From the NCBI RefSeq assembly GCF_001949145.1, contig NW_019091366.1:2015601-2079600 (forward strand): a DNA stretch of 64,000 nt, in the 5' to 3' direction. The position numbers and the translations under genes were made by a program. Each line of letters starts with the position of its first letter. Positions within the stretch are counted from its first letter, which is position 1. Below, in pieces: positions 1-9,639 of this stretch. Below the pieces are notes generated by a model. That model searched no databases. It was not told the origin of the DNA and was given only the letters and a program-made list of their open reading frames with translations. The DNA comes from Acanthaster planci (taxonomy: Eukaryota; Echinodermata; Asteroidea; Valvatida; Acanthasteridae).

Positions 1-332
1 GTCTTCTGCAGACAACTCAAAGTGACCAGAATCCAAGAAATGAAGACAGACAGTGACTATTGACCACAAGATAGTTCTCTGCTAGTGATGGATTACACGT
101 TTGTTTAACTGAAGCACCAAATCACGGCAGGCCTTGATCTCTGAGAGTCACCCTCCAAGGCAGCTAGTCACAAAACAAATGACTAATTGAAGAACTAAGA
201 GTAACAGATGTATTTCGCTCATCTTACAGAGACAGACTGAGAGAAAAACATGAACACTGGACAGTCATCGACTCAAGACAAGAAAAGAAATCCGTGGAAA
301 AAAAAGCCGTCTTTGAGAAATCTCATCCGTAC

Positions 333-371
333 CTGTATGCTGTGACTCGGGTGGTTTAGCCCTATCCACAA
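333..371 (-). CDS. Candidate 39-bp exon (minus)
   Basis: Read on the minus strand, a pyrimidine-rich tract ends in gtgcag at 372-374, is followed by 39 bases, and then a CATACAG|GTACGG donor. Starting two bases in, the codons give VDRAKPPESQHT. A second frame is also open, so the frame is not unique. A TATA-like TTTATAAA lies about 200 bases upstream on the same strand (575-582), and a CT-rich tract sits between. The whole block could therefore be a 5' untranslated first exon rather than an internal coding exon. No protein family is recognised. Chance pairs of splice signals at this spacing are common in a window this size. Confidence 0.18.
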
Positions 372-505
372 CTGCACAGTGGTCAGGGGGGATGATCAGG
401 AAACCGGCTCAGAGATGCACGGGAACCGGTGAACAAACACAGTGAGAAGCTAAAAATCCAGCCAATGGCACGCCTTGTAGACACGACACAATTGCCTTCT
501 TAGTC

Positions 506-530
506 AGAGAGAGAGAGAGAGAGTGTGTGT
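506..530. repeat. GA/GT compound microsatellite
   Basis: About nine GA dinucleotides run directly into GT dinucleotides, followed by gcgtgcagtgcgtg. It is a simple-sequence repeat with no further structure. Confidence 0.9.
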
Positions 531-574
531 GCGTGCAGTGCGTGAACAGGCAGTGAGTACATACGATGTACATG

Positions 575-582
575 GCTTTATA
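575..582 (-). promoter_or_regulatory. TATA-like element TTTATAAA
   Basis: TTTATAAA is palindromic, so strand is not fixed by the motif. On the minus strand it is followed about 30 bases later by TACTCACTGCC, which weakly resembles an initiator, then by a CT tract. In AT-rich DNA a TATA match alone carries little weight. Confidence 0.15.
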
Positions 583-1744
583 AACCTGTGTCGGTGCATA
601 GCACGGACCATCCTAATCCTTGAAGGACTGAACATCTGCTTTCATTTACATGTATGTCATAACAAGGAATGCACGACACTGTTTGTTTAATTAAATGTAC
701 TTTCTATCCATACATGTCCCATTTATCAGTGAAACTTCTGTTAATTACCGCATCATGCCAGATTTTTTTATGCTTATTAAATATAAGTTTTCAAATCTCA
801 TTGCTTCATTCCAGGTTAATTATTTTCCCCTATGCATTTATCTTATTTTTTTCTATCAACAAGTATAAGGTAGGCCTATACCAAATGAATGAAATAAAGC
901 CTGAAACATATTTGAAGAAGTTCAAGATGTCAAGAACTTTCTCTTTAAAATAACAACTTCGTAAAAATAATACAAAATGTCATCCTGAATTATTCTATAC
1001 AGTTCTTGTGTTCAGCTAAAGAAAGCTTGAGGTAGCCGATTGACAGGACATCATTTTGACTATGAAATGAGGAATTTTCTGCTGATTCTTGTTAACATTT
1101 TAAGGACAAACCATGCAAATCTGTGATTCAAGTGCTGTTGCCTTAAGGGCAATCAGGTTTAACGGTCTGGTCTGACTGACAGGTTCATTGCAGGTTACCT
1201 GACGAATAATAATTGTGATTTAGCCCAGGGATTTTTTTTAGTGGTTTGGTGAAAACCAGCAGTGAATCACCGATCTTTTAAAAGGATCTGGATCTCCCTG
1301 TTCAATGTAGGGCCTTGAAATCTGACCCACAGATAAGAGAGAGAAAAAGTGCGCCAGTCATAAATATCTATCTAAGACTTATTGAACAGGACAGAGAGTT
1401 CAGCGTTCTAGATTCACTGCCTATTTTTAAGTTCACTTTCAATGATCCAGCAATGTCGGCAAATCTAAAAATAATGACAAAAGTTATGACGTACAAAATA
1501 GTCACGGTTTTTGATTGATAGTTTCAAATTGGACTGTCACAATTTTTGCGGGTGTGTGCTTAGGACCTTGAAAATATTGTTCTAGGCTAAAAAAATGGGT
1601 CAGTGAGTTAAGAAAGTGGTGAAACTTTGAATCTGACATGATGTAATGAAATCAGGAACTTACAATAACCTATCTACATGTACAAGGGTCTTTGGTTTTA
1701 TTGACACTGAAATTTGTAAAAACGTGTGTTGAAAGGTATTCAGA

Positions 1745-1990
1745 AATGCAGGGTTCCTACCATTTTATGAAAACAAAATTACCTGATATTTTACCAGCTG
1801 ACTTTTCAAATTCCAGGATAATTATTTGAGTAATTTCTCATTTGCCACATTTTCAATTCGTTGAAGATGTGTCAGACAATTATGAAATGTAACAGACTGG
1901 CCACTTTCTTGTTTGGGCCAATAAAATTTCCTGACTTTTTTCAGATTTGAATGTTTTTCTCAAATTCCTTAACATTTTGTGTGACTAAAA
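1745..1990 (+). repeat. Diverged dispersed repeat, copy 1
   Basis: This stretch contains the phrases ttccaggataattattt, tttcctgactttttt and caaattccttaacatttt. A second stretch at 29190-29450 has the same phrases in the same order and orientation (tctcaggataattattt, gactttccctaattt, aatttccttgaattctc). Shared order over about 250 bases indicates an old interspersed repeat. Ends are not definable from two diverged copies. Confidence 0.5.
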
Positions 1991-2544
1991 AAAAAGAAAC
2001 TATTTTTCAGGTTTTCCGTGATATCAGCAAGACTGCAAACACGAAACAAGTTTAACCAATAAACTACAGACTAATTAATATTCACAGATAACACTGGCTC
2101 TTCCTTCAGATTCGTTACTCATCGTTACTATTGAATCCTAGGGACGGATTGCTGTGACATTTGACAGATTTTTGCCCAACTGAAGTGCAACCACCTGGCA
2201 GCAAATTTAGGTAGAAAAACACGTACACAACTTTACTCTTATAACTCTGACCAATAGCAGTGTGACAGACCAGATTGATATGGATTAATTCCCCTCGGAA
2301 TTGAAACCAAAAGCACTAGCAACAAGTCTTGTGAGGTCTGAGGGCTCAGAGGGCTGCCATTTTATCGTGATCCGTCCTCACAACATTATTCAGATATTCC
2401 AGGAGGAGCTCACAGCCAACAGGTCATGAGGAGAAACACGGGCAAGCCTCGCTGAGCAGGCAGGCATTCAAGAGGCTCAATTTGCACTCCACAGAGCCGA
2501 TAACAACCAGTTACTCAAATGACAATTTCTCCCCAAATCCTCAC

Positions 2545-2615
2545 CGACCAATTGCCCTGACTGATCTGTGTGTGTCACTGTTTTCAACAACTTTGTGTCA
2601 AGGAAAGACTGCTCA
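2545..2615 (-). CDS. Candidate 71-bp exon (minus)
   Basis: On the minus strand a tract reading agtgtgtttgtctcag acts as a good acceptor and is followed by 71 bases ending GGTCG|GTGAGG. Only one frame is fully open. It starts one base in and begins EQSFLDTKLLKTVTHTDQSG, with about half its codons beginning with A or G. It sits inside a longer minus-strand open frame (2477-2737). The donor has C before G at the junction, which is acceptable but not ideal. No domain is recognised, and the segment may be chance. Confidence 0.18.
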
Positions 2616-2739
2616 CTGAGACAAACACACTTTACTTCCAAGCATTGCCATTGATTACTTGTAAGTACTTTGTTTTTCTTGCTAAAGTCACTTTTAAGTT
2701 CCAGCTGAAGTACATGTAAATGCAGGTGACATGTCACTC

Positions 2740-4560
2740 AGAGTCTACCTAGTCATTTATATCCACCTCTTCTGATTAGAAAAATGGGGAAAAGATGAGA
2801 CACTTCAAGAGATGTGTATATAAATGCTTGTTACATACATTATGGCTATCCTATTCTGCTGTGAGACTGAACATCACCAATTACCTTTTATTCACATAAA
2901 ATATTGATGGAAAAAAAGCAAAACTGTGATCATTTCAAGGCCATTTTAGAGTCACCTTTACGCAACAATCTTTCAGTGAACTCAACTGAAGACACAATGC
3001 TGACTTACATGTAGTTCTTTTTTCCCCTCTGTTTTTGTTTTATTCTTATTTTGGAATTATTTGGTTTCAGTTTTAGTTCTTTGATTTTGTTCTGTTGCAC
3101 TTTAATTTATGTTTCGTTAATGCCACTCATTGTTTGGATTCTCTGGGGACGTGAAAGCACTGAAGCAAAAACCAACCCACATTAGCTTCATGGTAAGAGA
3201 GGTATCATCAGGCCATCTCTAATGGCACTCTAGCTTTCTCTGCCTCCCAAAATGCATTTATTTATCCCTCTCCTTGGTGCTTGATTAATGCAACGTCATG
3301 GCAACAGGCAGGTTATCTTCTCAGCATCTTAACGTCTGATAATGGATGTTTGGGAGGAGGAGACCAGGGATAGTTCCATTAATTCAATCTTTAATGTAAT
3401 GACCCAGAAGGCTATTTAGTTGATTACATTCAAGCTTTCTTACGACACTGAAGTTAGTCAGGTCACAGTTAAAGGGATCTGAATGTTTATATTTTTCTGC
3501 ATAGAAAGCAACAAATCCAATTCATTTATAGGGATTAAAAATCAGTAAATAGGTTAATTAAACTCGCAGAATGTTTATGAATGGTGCGGATAATTGAGTA
3601 TGGTAAATAGGAATCAATGCCAATGGACTGCAAAGATAGAAGTGTAATTTAAGCTACAGTTAAAGCAAACTCCCGTTTAAAAGCTGCAATTTTCATTCGT
3701 ACGATCTCTTTCAAAGTTTTTCCTAATTCCACATTACTTGATAATTCCTGTAATGATGTACATAAGTTGATCAAAAATAAGATCATGAAATATCAAGCAA
3801 ATATTCTGCCTGTGAACTGTCCACTATGAAACCATTAGGTTTACAACAGCAAACTAAAATTCAATAGAGAAAAATGTAAAAAGGCGCATTGAGTCAAACT
3901 GCTAAAATCATGTCTCTTACAAGTCACAGTATCATGCATGTGCAATATAACAGACAGAGCAATTAAGCTAAAATCTTGACTCAGAAAAATAGAAGACACA
4001 GAAGAGCAGGTGAGTGGGTTTGTGTAGACTGTGTCATGCAAACCTACAGTCAAGTATACACATGATTTCCACGAAAACTCTGACAAATATTGGGCTTGAC
4101 GGCATGGCCAGGATCAGAACACGAGTTCAATGAGCAGACAAGCGGAGCCTACTTTGCCTTTCAAATAGTTCACTTTAGTGTCAACAATAAACAGCGGATG
4201 ATTCAAAATGCCTGACAAGAAATGACAGGAGTTTTCGCAGGCTGTAATTGCCAACCGTCCCTCTGAGCCACTCTAGTGAGTTGGGGTGCAGGTAGGATGG
4301 ATGCAGGGAGAAGATTCATGGACTATTAAATAGAATATTGTGGAGATTTCTTTTCAAAGGCAGAGACAGAAGGGGAGAGATATTTCATCAATGACCCCTT
4401 TCTATTATAAAGCAAGCCTTCGGCTATGAAAACCAAAATCAACTGAATTTTATTTCAGTTTAAATTTCCTTGTGAGTCTATGCTACATGAAAAACTCTCA
4501 CAAAGCATGTGATATTTGACATAGCCAACTGTTCCAACAATCAGGTATATACTGTGTCTC
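2740..4560. other. No gene seen
   Basis: AT-rich sequence without long open frames on either strand. A minus-strand splice-like pair near 3447-3503 has a strong acceptor but a weak donor and only 53 bases, and I do not call it. No repeat with internal structure is visible. Confidence 0.5.
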
Positions 4561-4570
4561 ACAAAAAAGT

Positions 4571-4710
4571 GAACATATGGTAACCAGGGAAAACATACGG
4601 TAACCAGGGAAAACATACGGTAACCACGGAAAACATATAGTAACAACGGAAAACATGTGGTAACCAGGGAAAACATATGGTACCCAGGGAAAACATATGG
4701 TACCCAGGGA
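4571..4710. repeat. 20-bp minisatellite, seven copies
   Basis: Seven consecutive copies of a 20-base unit, consensus aaaacatatggtaaccaggg, start at 4571, 4591, 4611, 4631, 4651, 4671 and 4691. Substitutions are scattered (catacgg, catatag, catgtgg, tacccaggg), and the last two copies share a tacccaggg variant, suggesting local duplication. Because 20 is not a multiple of three, each copy shifts frame, and three overlapping minus-strand open frames here show the same aromatic-rich pattern out of phase. They are products of the repeat and not genes. Confidence 0.95.
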
Positions 4711-4759
4711 AACCAAAATGGCTGATAGTGACAGCTTGAATGAATGTCACTGGAATTTT

Positions 4760-6000
4760 TTGGGGTGAAACACAGAAACAGACAGATGAAGCATGAGACA
4801 GTTAATAAGACACCCAAATCACCTTGGACTCGGTCAACTTGGGGCCTTCTGGTGATTCATGGGGGGTTTGGGTGATCATAACATACATGTAGAATAAAAT
4901 ACATGATTTCACGTGGGAGACATACGCACTTTAAACGTTTTCATATTATTGGACGAACCTTCACGACACAGAAATCACTCCTCGGTATTTGACATCTGTG
5001 GATGTGTGCCTTTTTTGATTTATTGACATTCAAGCGAGAAAATATCAACCAATTACTGTATTTGGAAAAAGCAAAAAAGGAGGTCGGGCAAGCAGAACAG
5101 GAATGAGCGCATGATTGCAAAAACTGATGGTGATTTATTCTGTGCTGTTTCCATGACAAGTTTTATTTGAGTCGCTGCAATTAGGAGGTGATGTTGTGAA
5201 CCCAAGCAATCATGAAGTGTTTTATTTGTGTCAGGTTTTGTGTCCTTAGTAAATGGAGCAATTCTTCTAGAAAAATTCAACCCATGATTTAAAAACGCAA
5301 TCTAACTTTAAAACAGGCAATACTTTCATCACCTAAACATTAAGTCACGATTGTTTGTAACTGCCGTCAACACAGGCTCAAACAAACTAGTTGACTCCCC
5401 AGTAGATTCATCTTTCTCCAGCTATGGCACGTCTGTGGTGCAGCCACTCTGTTTTTTTTTAATGGGGCTGTCCAGAAACCACCCTCATCAATCTTCAGAC
5501 ACGAAAACAAAAAACACAGCACTGAATGGAAACTAACTCAGTGCACAGCCTCAAAACAAGATCATTACACAGAATCAGTACTTTTCTTGACGGCTGTTTT
5601 GTGGAACTACCAATGTCCCTAAAGACTATACAGTGTAACTTGTTAGCTCACGCTTTACGTCACCAAATGCATATGAAATTGGATTTTGTAAGGTGTTTTA
5701 GTCTCAGGTATTAAAGAGGAGGGGGGGCTTATTTGCCTCAAGTCAAATCCATGGCAATTAGGAGACTAAATATTGATTTTTAGCCTTGCAAAGCCCATGG
5801 GAGGGCAGGATGTAGCCACAGAAAATATGACCAAAACCAATTCAAATGACTGGATGAGACTGTCAAGATTCAGACAATCTGAAGACTTGGAAAATACGTC
5901 TGCTACTTCCCTGGGAATCAAAGAATTATGAAACAGTTTCACCTGAAGTAAGCAACACCGTTTGCAAAACAAACACATTTGAGCATCTTTAAGCATTGAA
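4760..6000. other. No gene seen
   Basis: Mixed AT-rich sequence. Short overlapping frames on both strands show no coding signal or splice context. There is a polypurine GAGGAGGGGGGG run near 5716. Confidence 0.5.
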
Positions 6001-6004
6001 TTAT

Positions 6005-6335
6005 CAAACTGCATACACGTAAGCAAATAGCTGCTTTTGAAAAGATATTCCGTTTTGTATTTCTTACTTTGGAACAGAACACATTGCAGGAAACTTGATC
6101 CAACCATGATCCAACATGACTGAGATATACATGCTGGTTTATGAAAACATCTTGTGTAAGTTGTTTACACATATTCCTGTAACTGTTATATTACACACAT
6201 GTAAGTAAACAGCTCCTTTAGAAGAGATGATCAGTTTCGTGTTCATATTTTGAAACATGATGCATTGCAATATAATGAAGTAAAGTTGACTCGTGCATGA
6301 ATAAGAATTGTGCTGGTTTATCGTAAGTATCTTTT
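6005..6335. repeat. Imperfect tandem duplication, period about 180 bp
   Basis: The stretch 6005-6160 recurs as 6186-6335. Anchors are acacgtaagcaaatagctgc at 6015 against acacatgtaagtaaacagctcc at 6196, and tgctggtttat at 6132 against 6311. The offset is 179-182 bases. Divergence is substantial, with many substitutions and small indels. Minus-strand frames over the two copies give related peptides (SKAAICLRVC and SKGAVYLHVC), which follows from the DNA similarity and does not show coding. Confidence 0.75.
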
Positions 6336-6413
6336 TAGCATGACTCTCACTATTGGAATCACTCAGAGATCTCAGAGATCGGGGCACAAAAGATATCTCT
6401 CTCTCCCCGCACC

Positions 6414-6431
6414 TTTTTTTTGGGGGGGGGG
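6414..6431. repeat. T8G10 homopolymer junction
   Basis: Eight T are followed directly by ten G, next to a CTCTCTCC run. It is simple sequence, and a length error in assembly is possible here. Confidence 0.8.
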
Positions 6432-6625
6432 AGCACGGAGGCAGTATCTACGCTTCAAGCAAGCAGTTCCGCAGCCTCTGGGAATCCATGATTGAGCCTA
6501 GGCAATGACCATTGCATGATGTTCCCAAATCCATGTAAAATATGCTGAACAACGACCAAAACAGACTAACAAATCTACTAACTACTATAATGTAAATTTA
6601 TCCTGCTGTACCTACATGTACATGT

Positions 6626-6871
6626 CAGGGATGGATCAAGGGGGTGCATGTTTAGGGGGTCAAAACCCCTTCCCCTGCTCTGAGACATGGGGGGAAAAAA
6701 GTTAATAAAAATGGGGGAAAAATTAAAAATAACTAAAGTCTACAAAGGTACGTGCGCCAGTACCACTGTTAGTCATGCAATGTTTCACCATTGTTTGCAA
6801 AAATGAGATATTAAAAAACATCTCTGGCCTGACCCCCCCTCCCCCAGGAAAAATTCCTGGATCCACCCCGG
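6626..6871. mobile_element. 246-bp hAT-like MITE
   Basis: The left end reads CAGGGATGGATCAAGG and the right end, reverse-complemented, reads CCGGGGTGGATCCAGG, giving imperfect terminal inverted repeats of 16 bases. The CAGGG-type tip with a GGATCCAGG core is typical of hAT-superfamily ends in many animals. The interior is noncoding, with G-rich and C-rich subterminal tracts. Both ends are flanked by CATGT (6621-6625 and 6872-6876). hAT insertions usually make 8-base duplications, and CATG is common in this DNA, so the flank repeat could be chance. A minus-strand frame reading through the right end is part of the element. Confidence 0.7.
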
Positions 6872-6889
6872 CATGTTAGACAGCACAAA

Positions 6890-7770
6890 ATGAAATACAT
6901 GAATACTACTAAAAAAACAAGTCCAGACAGTTTGAAGACATTTTGCTGACAGTCATCAGGTGACTTTTGATAGTCATAGCTTACGACGTGAATGAAAGCG
7001 CATGAAAACTGAGCAATGACCCAAATATTTCCCCAACTATTTTCCTTGACAATGAAAAAAAGTTTCAAGGTGTAAATATTTCCTCACTGACCTTGAAATC
7101 AAAGTGAAATTTGTATCAAATATTTTAAAAATGCAATAAATATCGTAAGAAGTTTAATATCCTTTATAGAGTTACACGTTACCATGAGTTCTCTAGGCAT
7201 TACTGACGAATTTCAAGATGCTACAAGAAGCCAACTAAGTCGGGGAGGGGGGAATTTTGCATGTACAACAGCTGCAGAAGCCTACTGTTCAAATATTCAT
7301 AGGAAGTATTCCTGGCAAGGTAAAAGTCACATCAATTCAAAAAGTCTCAAGAATATGGCTTCATTGTGGTAGTAAGGTGTTACTTTATAAATGACCAATA
7401 AGAACTGCATGTACTTTGTTCTTGTAATGGAAAAAAATACAGCTGGATTTTGTATCAGAATTACACAGACGAGTTAGGATCTAAATCCACTAAATAACAA
7501 ATACTGCTAAATTTTTTGTTTCTCTTCCTATCTTCCTAATGTATTCACTTGTGTATTCAAGAAGATGATTAGAATTCTATTTTAGGATGGGACGGAAATA
7601 ATGGAAGTCTGACTAGCTTTGTCAAGGGATTCTACTGGATTGAAGGTTTATTTGGGGCTGTGATGAGACTGAGCTACGATAAATAAAAGAGTGAAAAAAC
7701 AAACTTCTTTGAGGTAAATAAGGCTGGGTATTATTTCATGGGTTGTTTATAACATGTCGAGTTGACTCAC
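6890..7770. other. No gene seen
   Basis: Noncoding-looking sequence with a G-rich patch near 7240 and an AATAAA near 7681 that has no open frame upstream. Nothing else is supported. Confidence 0.5.
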
Positions 7771-7771
7771 A

Positions 7772-7915
7772 CTACAACGCCTTTCTGTTTTCTGTGGTTT
7801 TTTTTTTTATTCTTGCGTCTAGAGCTAGGTCCGAGTCTTCCCCACTTGCAATGAATACGTGGGCATCTACGAACAGCTGCTGTAGCTCTCGAGGCCCATT
7901 TCCGGCACGGTCTAA
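7772..7915 (-). CDS. Candidate terminal exon, 47 codons (minus)
   Basis: On the minus strand gatgttttctag is a fair acceptor. The frame after it runs 47 codons to a TAG at 7772-7774. The middle reads ELQQLFVDAHVFIASGEDSD, then a lysine-rich tail encoded partly by an A-run. Codons strongly favour G in the first position, the periodicity expected of real coding sequence. The stretch is GC-richer than its surroundings. A second minus frame is also open (an Arg/Cys-rich shadow over 7767-8060), which weakens the case. No family is recognised. It may be a terminal exon, a transposase fragment, or chance. Confidence 0.27.
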   Translation of the reverse strand, partial: LDRAGNGPRELQQLFVDAHVFIASGEDSDLALDARIKKKTTENRKAL

Positions 7916-8904
7916 CTAGAAAACATCTTGGTGAATTTGGACGCTTGCCACATGAGCTCAGAAATGGCATAGCATAAATGATGCATAAGAGACAGAGATT
8001 ATCTCCAGTGGATACAAATCCATTAAAATGCAAACCACCCATGAATACTAAACACAGCAATACAATTCACAATTTCTTTTCGGGTAATGCCACAAAAGAC
8101 TCAGAATTTTAAAATCTTAAAGTCAGACAACCAAATCTCCAAGTACAAAAGCCAACTACATGTATAATACCTGCCAAAAAGGGCTGAAATTCTTCAACAT
8201 TCTTTTTAAAAAAGAACCATCCACATTGAAAGGAAAAAAAGTACAAGAGAATTACTTCAAATTTCATTTTGGGACATTTTATTTGTCTGACCCCAAAAAG
8301 CCAAATTTTAGGATTTATCATACAGTCATATACATTCACAGGTATGAGAAGAGAACAATGACGGGCAAACTCTCAGGAATCAACAATGTGCATCCTTGAG
8401 ATTCAAGACTGGAATATCGTGACTGGATCAGCGAGGATTTATCCCCTCAGCTAATGACGCAGAATATAGCCAGTCAACGTCCTCCAGAACAAAGTAATTG
8501 CACTGCAAAGCATCTCTGCATGAGATGACACACATGTATCTGACGCCTGCCACATACACATTTGTAACCGCTGTTTTTCCATTCTATATTTGTCTTGCTG
8601 CTGCTAAAACAGGAAGTTATTTTTTTTTACTCTTAATCATTTTGCTTTTGTTCATATCACAAAACGTCCAAGAACAATGGAAGGAAAGAGTTGTAAGAGA
8701 CAAAACACACACAAAATCTTATCTGGAGAATTCGCAAGGTTAGAATCTGCAAGGCATGACAGTGTAGAACTGTTTGACGAATTGAAAGTGGTGCCTCATC
8801 CTATTCCAAAGACATGGCTTTGTTATAGAATTTTTTTTCAAGTACTACTGAATTATTTGTGCATTAGAATCACTTTAATAAAATCTCAGGTCAAGCCAGG
8901 TAGG

Positions 8905-9145
8905 TTTAGAGTCCCTCTGATCACGTCTTCAATCAATTTAGTCCACTTATTTGGTCATTATGGTCAAAGTATTTAGTAAATCAGTTTGGTCACGTCCAAA
9001 GTCACTCTGGCCAAGCTGAGTCAATTTGGCCAAGTCTAAAGTCACTCTGGCCAAGCTGAGTCAATTTGGTTGAGTCTAAAGTTACTCTGGCCAAGCTGAG
9101 TCAAACTGGTCCAATCCCGAGTCGCTCTGGTCAATTTTCACATCT
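8905..9145. repeat. Minisatellite with 20/40-bp higher-order unit
   Basis: Clear 40-base units start at 8981, 9021, 9061 and 9101. Each unit is itself two related 20-base halves, one like tcaatttggccaagtctaaa and one like gtcactctggccaagctgag. The halves alternate, so this is a small higher-order repeat. Upstream from about 8905 more degenerate half-units (tcaatttagtccacttattt, tggtcattatggtca) suggest the array was once longer or is decaying from its left edge. Confidence 0.9.
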
Positions 9146-9397
9146 TGAGTCTTCACTGGTAACCAACTGCCATTAGTCCGTTTACCATTCACCACATCAA
9201 CTATTCTTCATGAAAATCATGCTTCAAAGCAGAATGACAGTCATGGTGAAAAAACAAGTCTGTTTATTCAAAACAGACATTTTCCTAAACTCATGCAGGT
9301 ACAAAATGGAAATGTCAATTCAAGTTAAAAAAAAAAAGAATCTTCCAACATGACATAAAAGGATCAAACAAAAACATACAGAAACGACTCAACTTAC

Positions 9398-9619
9398 CTA
9401 CAAGATGCATGTCCCGATAGCAAATGTCAATAGCGAACAGCAAATTTAAAGTGTGGACATTCCAAGGAGCAAGGATGAAATCAGGACCAAGCAAGATGAG
9501 GTAAAGAAAGCAGCAGAACATGTAAAGAGAAGGCAGATAATGGTGGTTGATAATCTTAAACACTTTACATAAATTCTTACACCAAGCCACAAAATATGAG
9601 CTGGCATTAAAATGCTTTT
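9398..9619 (-). CDS. Candidate exon with ideal donor (minus)
   Basis: The minus strand carries a near-perfect splice donor, TTGTAG|GTAAGTTG, with the exon ending at 9398. The frame open to it extends back to about 9619 and encodes a hydrophobic stretch followed by FILAPWNVHTLNLLFAID and a short polar end, as might fit a membrane protein. No convincing acceptor is visible at the upstream side; a long pyrimidine tract inside the frame lacks an AG. The exon start is therefore unknown. No family is recognised. Confidence 0.18.
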
Positions 9620-9639
9620 AACCCATCAGGGGTCTTCCA

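Larger units (their letters stand above)
1..1740. other. Gene-poor stretch with a possible minus-strand 5' exon
   Basis: No recognisable gene. It holds a GA/GT microsatellite (506-530), a TATA-like box (575-582), a possible minus-strand splice unit (333-371), an AATAAA at 893-898, and an open frame of about 79 codons from 1282 to 1518 on the plus strand. That frame is rich in purine-first codons but has no family signature. Nothing ties these items together. Confidence 0.5.

Noticed and set aside
3447-3499. 53-base splice-bounded segment on the minus strand
   Set aside because: The acceptor is strong but the donor (AGTGTC|GTAAGA) is poor and the peptide is short; many such pairs arise by chance.
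4455-4817. Aromatic-rich repetitive peptides on the minus strand
   Set aside because: They come from the 20-bp minisatellite, which is read in three frames with equivalent products.
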